A DNA stretch of 10,990 nt from Zancudomyces culisetae (taxonomy: Eukaryota > Kickxellomycota > Harpellomycetes > Harpellales > Legeriomycetaceae): assembly GCA_001969505.1 (NCBI GenBank), contig LSSK01000053.1, positions 7,102 through 18,091 on the forward strand, written 5' to 3'. Below the pieces are notes generated by a model. The model had not been told where the DNA came from and made no database searches. It saw nothing but the letters and a program-made list of their open reading frames with translations. Made by a program: the position numbers and the translations under genes. Shown here piece after piece: positions 7,958 to 10,990 of the stretch. Numbering within the stretch: position 1 is the first letter of the stretch; each line of letters begins with the position of its first letter.

Positions 7958-9355
7958 TATGCAATTAAGTTACTGAAAAAAATAAATTTGCCGACCAAAT
8001 CAAATATTGATAAACAACCGATATATCGAATTGACAATGAATTAATAAAGTACAAAGAAAGAATATATTTACCAGTAAGCACTAGGCTGGATGTTATCAA
8101 GATGCACCATGATTCAACAACTGCAGGACACTATGGAATTAAGAAAATTTTAGACCAGTTACGTCGCAAATTTTGGTTCCCTTATATGAATAACTATGTA
8201 AGGAAATATATAGAAACATGCGAGATCTCTAAAAGAACAAAAATACCTCGACACAGAAAGTTTGGATTACTAACATCTTTACCAGTTCCATCAGGTCCGT
8301 GGAAATCAGTCACAATGGATTTTATTGTAGAGTTACCACCATCCAACGGGTATACAACTATACTAGTAATGGTAGACCGGTTTACAAAGATGGCTAAATT
8401 CGTGCCTATCAAGAAACTTCCCACTGCGCAACAAACTGCTGACATCTTCCTGAAACATATTTTCTCTAACTATGGATTACCAGAAGAAATAATCACTGAC
8501 CGAAGTAGCCAATTTACTTCAAAGTTTTGGCAAAGATTACTAAAACTACTGAAAATAAAATCTAAACTCTCTTCAGCATTCCATCCAGAAACTGACGGTC
8601 AGTCAGAAAGAACAAACCAAACTCTCGAACAATACCTTAGAGCTTTTATCTCTTATCAACAAGATAATTGGGACACGCTATTACCTATGGCAGAGTTTTC
8701 GTATAATAATTCTAAACACTCATCTACAAAGTCATCGCCGTTTTACAGTCTCATGGGATATCACCCGAACTTCACTACAATCAAATTATCAACTACTCAA
8801 GTACCCGAAGCAGATGAACACATAAATAACTTAAGAAAAATAAATAAATTATTGAAAACTAATTTATATAATTCTAACAAAAAATCTAAGTTATACGCGG
8901 ATAGGAAAAGAACAAGTGGACCTGAAATCAAGCCAAACGATCTAGTGTGGTTAAATGCAAAGAATATAAAAACTGACAGACCATCAAAGAAGTTAGACCA
9001 CCAATTTCTTGGACCATTCAAAGTATTAAAAAGGATAGGAAAAGTAGCTTATAAACTAGAATTACCAGAGTCGATGAAGATTCATCCTACATTTCATATT
9101 TCGCTATTGGAACCATACAAACCTAATGAAATTCCAGGACGAGTCAAGGAACCACCTCCAGCAATCACAGTCGAAGGACAAAATGAATACGAAGTAGCAA
9201 AAATACTCGATTCAAGAAAACGATACAACAAAATCGAGTACTTGGTTGATTGGAAAGGACATAGCGCAGCTGAACGATCTTGGGAACCTAGTGAGAATTT
9301 AAACTGTGACCGCCTACTTACTTTATACCACAAGAATCATCCTTACAAACCATAA
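7958..9355 (+). pseudogene. pol: Chromovirus integrase with C-terminal chromodomain (intact frame)
   Basis: Longest intact piece of the element, open from the stop at 7955 to TAA 9353-9355. Counting from codon 7988 as residue 1, the zinc-binding domain has His40/41 and His48 but only Cys78 of the final pair; the second Cys is Ser81 (ETCEISKRTK). The catalytic core has Asp111 (TMDFIVEL), Asp171 (IITDRSSQF) and Glu207 (DGQSERTNQ), with exactly 35 residues between the last two, the D,D35E signature. A GPY/F module follows (341-375, LGPFKVLKRIG to HISLLEPY). A chromodomain closes the protein (400-450: YEVAKILDSR, YLVDWKGHS, SWEP). In HP1 the methyl-lysine cage is Tyr, Trp, Tyr; here it is Tyr401, Trp422 and His425. 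It would insert cDNA in the nucleus, the chromodomain guiding site choice. There is no ATG here; it was expressed only as part of Pol. Confidence 0.93.
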
Positions 9356-9374
9356 AATAAAAATAAAAATAAGA

Positions 9375-9399
9375 TGGACCCCCGAGGAATCGAACCTCG
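9375..9399 (-). pseudogene. 3' end of a tRNA-like sequence (T arm plus acceptor strand)
   Basis: On the minus strand the T arm is perfect: CGAGG-TTCGATT-CCTCG (9399 down to 9383), containing the full B-box GGTTCGATTCC. It is followed by a seven-base acceptor strand GGGGTCC (9382-9376), discriminator A (9375) and then T-rich sequence like a Pol III terminator. I could not find the matching 5' acceptor GGACCCC, nor fold anticodon and D arms upstream. It is therefore a fragment, or a tRNA-derived repeat. It starts only 19 bp past the Pol stop. A weaker B-box-like GAGTTCGAGTC lies nearby at about 9467-9477 on the same strand. Confidence 0.55.
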
Positions 9400-9518
9400 G
9401 CCATCATTATGATTGGCAAAATTGAATCAATATCCTGCATCATTACCTCCTAAAGGATTCAGCAATGACTCGAACTCGCATTCACCAGACCACAATCATG
9501 AGACATACCGACTATTGT

Positions 9519-9543
9519 TATAGAAAAACTTAGTTTTTCTATA
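9519..9543. repeat. Hairpin, 11-bp perfect stem, 3-nt loop
   Basis: TATAGAAAAAC (9519-9529) pairs with GTTTTTCTATA (9533-9543) around the loop TTA. It lies at the edge between the mixed-composition tRNA-like stretch and the AT-rich DNA beyond. Either strand carries a T5 run. Confidence 0.85.
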
Positions 9544-9984
9544 TAATTGGTGTATTCAATTCTAATGATAACAAGTATATTGTTTAATTAACTTTAATTT
9601 AAATACTAAATATATGTTATTGCACGATAGAATTGTATCTTTGACCAAAATTTTATTGATATTGTATAGCATAGTATTTCAAGCTATTTTTATACTAATT
9701 TATAATTTTTATATAAACTAAATTATAATATATATTGTTCTAAATAATGATAATTTTAATAAACTGTTTGCTGATGAAAAAATCCAGAAGGATAAAAATA
9801 CTAGGCAAACTTGAAAATAACTTTTAACCTATAATAATTATTAAACTAGTATTAATTGATAGACATAAAAATTAATAAAATTAAAGTTACTAAAGTTGTT
9901 AGAGGTTATTATTATATAATGGCTAGAGGTAGATCTGGCCACTATATAAAACTATGCCATTGAGGCCTGGCGTGTTGTATAATT

Positions 9985-10044
9985 ACATGTTTAACGTCCT
10001 ACTGAGTAATATAATTACCCAGTATTATACAGGACGGGACATGT
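9985..10044. repeat. 60-bp nested imperfect hairpin
   Basis: Three pairing blocks are nested: ACATGT (9985-9990 with 10039-10044), GTCCT/AGGAC (9996-10000 with 10031-10035), and an inner stem ACTGAGTAAT/ATTACCCAGT (10001-10010 with 10014-10023) with one mismatch and a 3-nt loop ATA. Short unpaired runs lie between the blocks. Confidence 0.7.
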
Positions 10045-10308
10045 ATTTTATATATTAGTACTATAATTATTGTGGTAGAAAAAGACATTTTATTAATTAA
10101 ATCAAAACTAGACTATATAATGCATAAAATAATGCTATTTAAATTAACCAATAAAATACAAGGAAATACAGGTATATATTTCTACTATATAACAGTCGCA
10201 ATAAGCCGAATTGTAATGCAAATTCGAATAGTGTACGAGAATTTTTGTTGTACACTCATTGCGGAATGCTAATTTTTATAATTTTTATTGTCGTTTAAAT
10301 TTTGTTCA

Positions 10309-10352
10309 AATTTATTTCGACTCAGCATGAAATAAATTCTACATGCTGAGTC
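10309..10352. repeat. Two overlapping, mutually exclusive hairpins
   Basis: AATTTATTTC (10309-10318) pairs with GAAATAAATT (10329-10338), a 10-bp stem. The loop of that hairpin plus one base, GACTCAGCATG (10319-10329), pairs with CATGCTGAGTC (10342-10352), an 11-bp stem. Both cannot form fully at once because the second stem uses the loop of the first and the first closes inside the loop of the second. Confidence 0.85.
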
Positions 10353-10372
10353 CATTCAATAATGATGATTCT

Positions 10373-10504
10373 AGTACGAAATATGTTTTCATACTGAACG
10401 TCAAATAATTTTAATGATTATGTGTTCCCACACATAATCTTAATTGCACGTATGCTGCAATTATGAAACAAAACTATTAGTATACTTAACAGTATAATAA
10501 TAGT
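10373..10504. repeat. Four consecutive hairpins
   Basis: First, AGTACGAAA (10373-10381) with TTTCATACT (10387-10395), one mismatch. Second, GATTATGTGT (10416-10425) with ACACATAATC (10430-10439), perfect 10 bp and a 4-nt loop. Third, TAATTGCA (10441-10448) with TGCAATTA (10456-10463), perfect 8 bp. Fourth, ACTATTA plus TATACT (10473-10486) with AGTATA plus TAATAGT (10491-10504), 13 pairs around one mismatch and a 4-nt loop. The second and third are separated by a single base. Confidence 0.85.
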
Positions 10505-10660
10505 GTATAGTTAATTTTTTATATTGAAAAACTAGGTTAGCATTTAAGTTTTTAATCATATATATAATTGATAGAGTAGTCTATTAGGTAACTTTATCCA
10601 TGTCCTACTTTACGGATTAAATAGTATAGTAAATAAACTCAATAAAACAAACTTTAAAAG

Positions 10661-10668
10661 TATATAAA
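10661..10668 (+). promoter_or_regulatory. TATA-like element upstream of the terminal ORF
   Basis: TATATAAA begins 29 bp before the ATG at 10690. In such AT-rich DNA this match is weak evidence, and if used the leader would be extremely short. Confidence 0.25.
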
Positions 10669-10689
10669 TATAATAAATAACCAAACATC

Positions 10690-10990
10690 ATGTACTATTT
10701 CTTTTATACCAAGAGTATATTCAAGAGGGATTCTGAAACTAGCTCCAGCCTGAGCACGGCTAGTAGCATGGACCAAGAGACTGGGGTTTTAAGTCCTCGG
10801 ACTCTTGGGGAGTTGACAGAAAGTGTCCGTCAACTCCAAATCCGTAGGAGCCCAGAACCAATGTCCGTGAGCAGTATCTCACCGACATTGTATAGGGGAA
10901 ACAGCTCACCCGAGCACCCTATTATGCACATCACACTACGGGGTAGTGGTGCATTTTCATCAAGTGGTCATACCCGAACTGGTATGACAC
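10690..10990 (+). CDS. 5' part of an unidentified Ser/Thr/Pro-rich protein, runs off the window
   Basis: The ATG at 10690 follows an in-frame TAA (10678-10680) and opens 100 codons without a stop up to the edge. An alternative start is the ATG at 10768. The base composition changes sharply here, from very AT-rich to roughly balanced, starting about 10730. The predicted protein begins MYYFFYTKSIFKRDSE, then is polar and probably disordered: SETSSSLSTASSM, then LGELTESVRQLQIRRSPEP, then SVSSISPTLYRGNSSPEHP. No known domain is visible, and I give no function. It is either the start of a host gene or of another mobile element. The same bases form a tight series of stem-loops (10738-10988), so a structured non-coding RNA or DNA element is a real alternative. 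Confidence 0.5.
   Translation, partial: MYYFFYTKSIFKRDSETSSSLSTASSMDQETGVLSPRTLGELTESVRQLQIRRSPEPMSVSSISPTLYRGNSSPEHPIMHITLRGSGAFSSSGHTRTGMT
10738..10988. repeat. Array of seven tiled stem-loops
   Basis: Stems in order: ACTAGC/GCTAGT (10738-10764); CCAAGAG/CTCTTGG (10773-10808); GGAGTTGAC/GTCAACTCC (10809-10837); CAATGTC and GTGAG with CTCAC and GACATTG (10859-10890, 12 pairs around one C-C mismatch, 6-nt loop); ATAGGG/CCCTAT enclosing GCTC/GAGC (10892-10922); ATGCAC and CACTA with TAGTG and GTGCAT (10924-10954); GTCATACC/GGTATGAC (10967-10988). Gaps between them are 8, 0, 21, 1, 1 and 12 bases. Confidence 0.8.

Larger units (their letters stand above)
9544..10689. other. AT-rich intergenic DNA with a chain of stem-loops
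   Basis: No credible gene; the one open frame here (10072-10272) is low-complexity. The first 350 bp are plain AT-rich DNA. From 9913 on, inverted repeats become frequent; the clearest are listed separately. A weaker one is 9913-9948, TATATA and TGGC pairing with GCCA and TATATA around one A-C mismatch and a 14-nt loop. Others are AGTGTAC/GTACACT at 10230-10256 and a small ATAGA/TCTAT at 10571-10584. The last 100 bp probably hold the promoter of the ORF at 10690. Confidence 0.6.

Noticed and set aside
9400-9510. A complete intron-containing tRNA gene on the minus strand
   Set aside because: An A-box-like GGTCTGGTG lies near 9485-9495, but no 5' acceptor strand pairs with GGGGTCC and no anticodon arm folds, so only a 3' fragment is supported.
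9355-9700. A 3' LTR beginning at TGGACCCCC (9375)
   Set aside because: No matching sequence occurs in the 5' LTR region, and none of the 5' LTR signals recur downstream.
10072-10272. 66-codon open frame on the plus strand
   Set aside because: AT-driven composition, no motif, and it runs through a hairpin region.
9985-10988. CRISPR array
   Set aside because: The hairpins differ in sequence from each other; there are no direct repeats of constant length with spacers, and the context is eukaryotic.

Overview
The window looks like AT-rich nuclear DNA of a eukaryote dominated by decaying retrotransposons. The most likely source is an early-diverging fungus (Zoopagomycota/Mucoromycota-like). This is inferred from the low GC, a Tf1/sushi-type Ty3/gypsy chromovirus with a chromodomain, and fungal-style LINE reverse transcriptase and ORF1 remnants. 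No species can be named from sequence alone, and nothing looks prokaryotic.

Layout. (1) 3-865: a broken LINE reverse transcriptase that enters from the left edge. (2) 866-2555: AT-rich DNA without a credible gene, holding a cluster of inverted repeats at 1897-2222 that includes a 28-bp perfect palindrome. (3) 2560-2935 and 3438-4708: two diverged, same-strand copies of one LINE ORF1-like gene, both broken; the second keeps a CCHC zinc knuckle. (4) About 4697-9355: a Ty3/gypsy chromovirus with a 5' LTR, gag, protease, RT, RNase H, integrase and chromodomain. It carries seven in-frame stops and two frameshifts, and no 3' LTR is seen. (5) 9375-9399: the 3' end of a tRNA-like sequence on the minus strand, abutting the element. 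(6) 9519-10689: AT-rich DNA with a chain of stem-loops. (7) 10690-10990: the 5' end of an open reading frame of higher GC that runs off the right edge, itself tiled almost end to end with stem-loops.

Functional reading. Two mechanisms can be read directly from the chromovirus. An 11-nt stretch about 34 nt downstream of the LTR TATA box (4873-4883) is perfectly complementary to the sequence just after the LTR (4966-4976), as expected for Tf1-type self-primed reverse transcription. At the gag/protease overlap, a GGGAAAA heptamer in the correct frame is followed after 6 nt by an 11-bp stem-loop, which fits -1 programmed frameshifting. The integrase-chromodomain ORF is the best preserved part.

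The least explained structure is the dense hairpin chain at 9985-10988, which crosses from non-coding AT-rich DNA into the terminal ORF.
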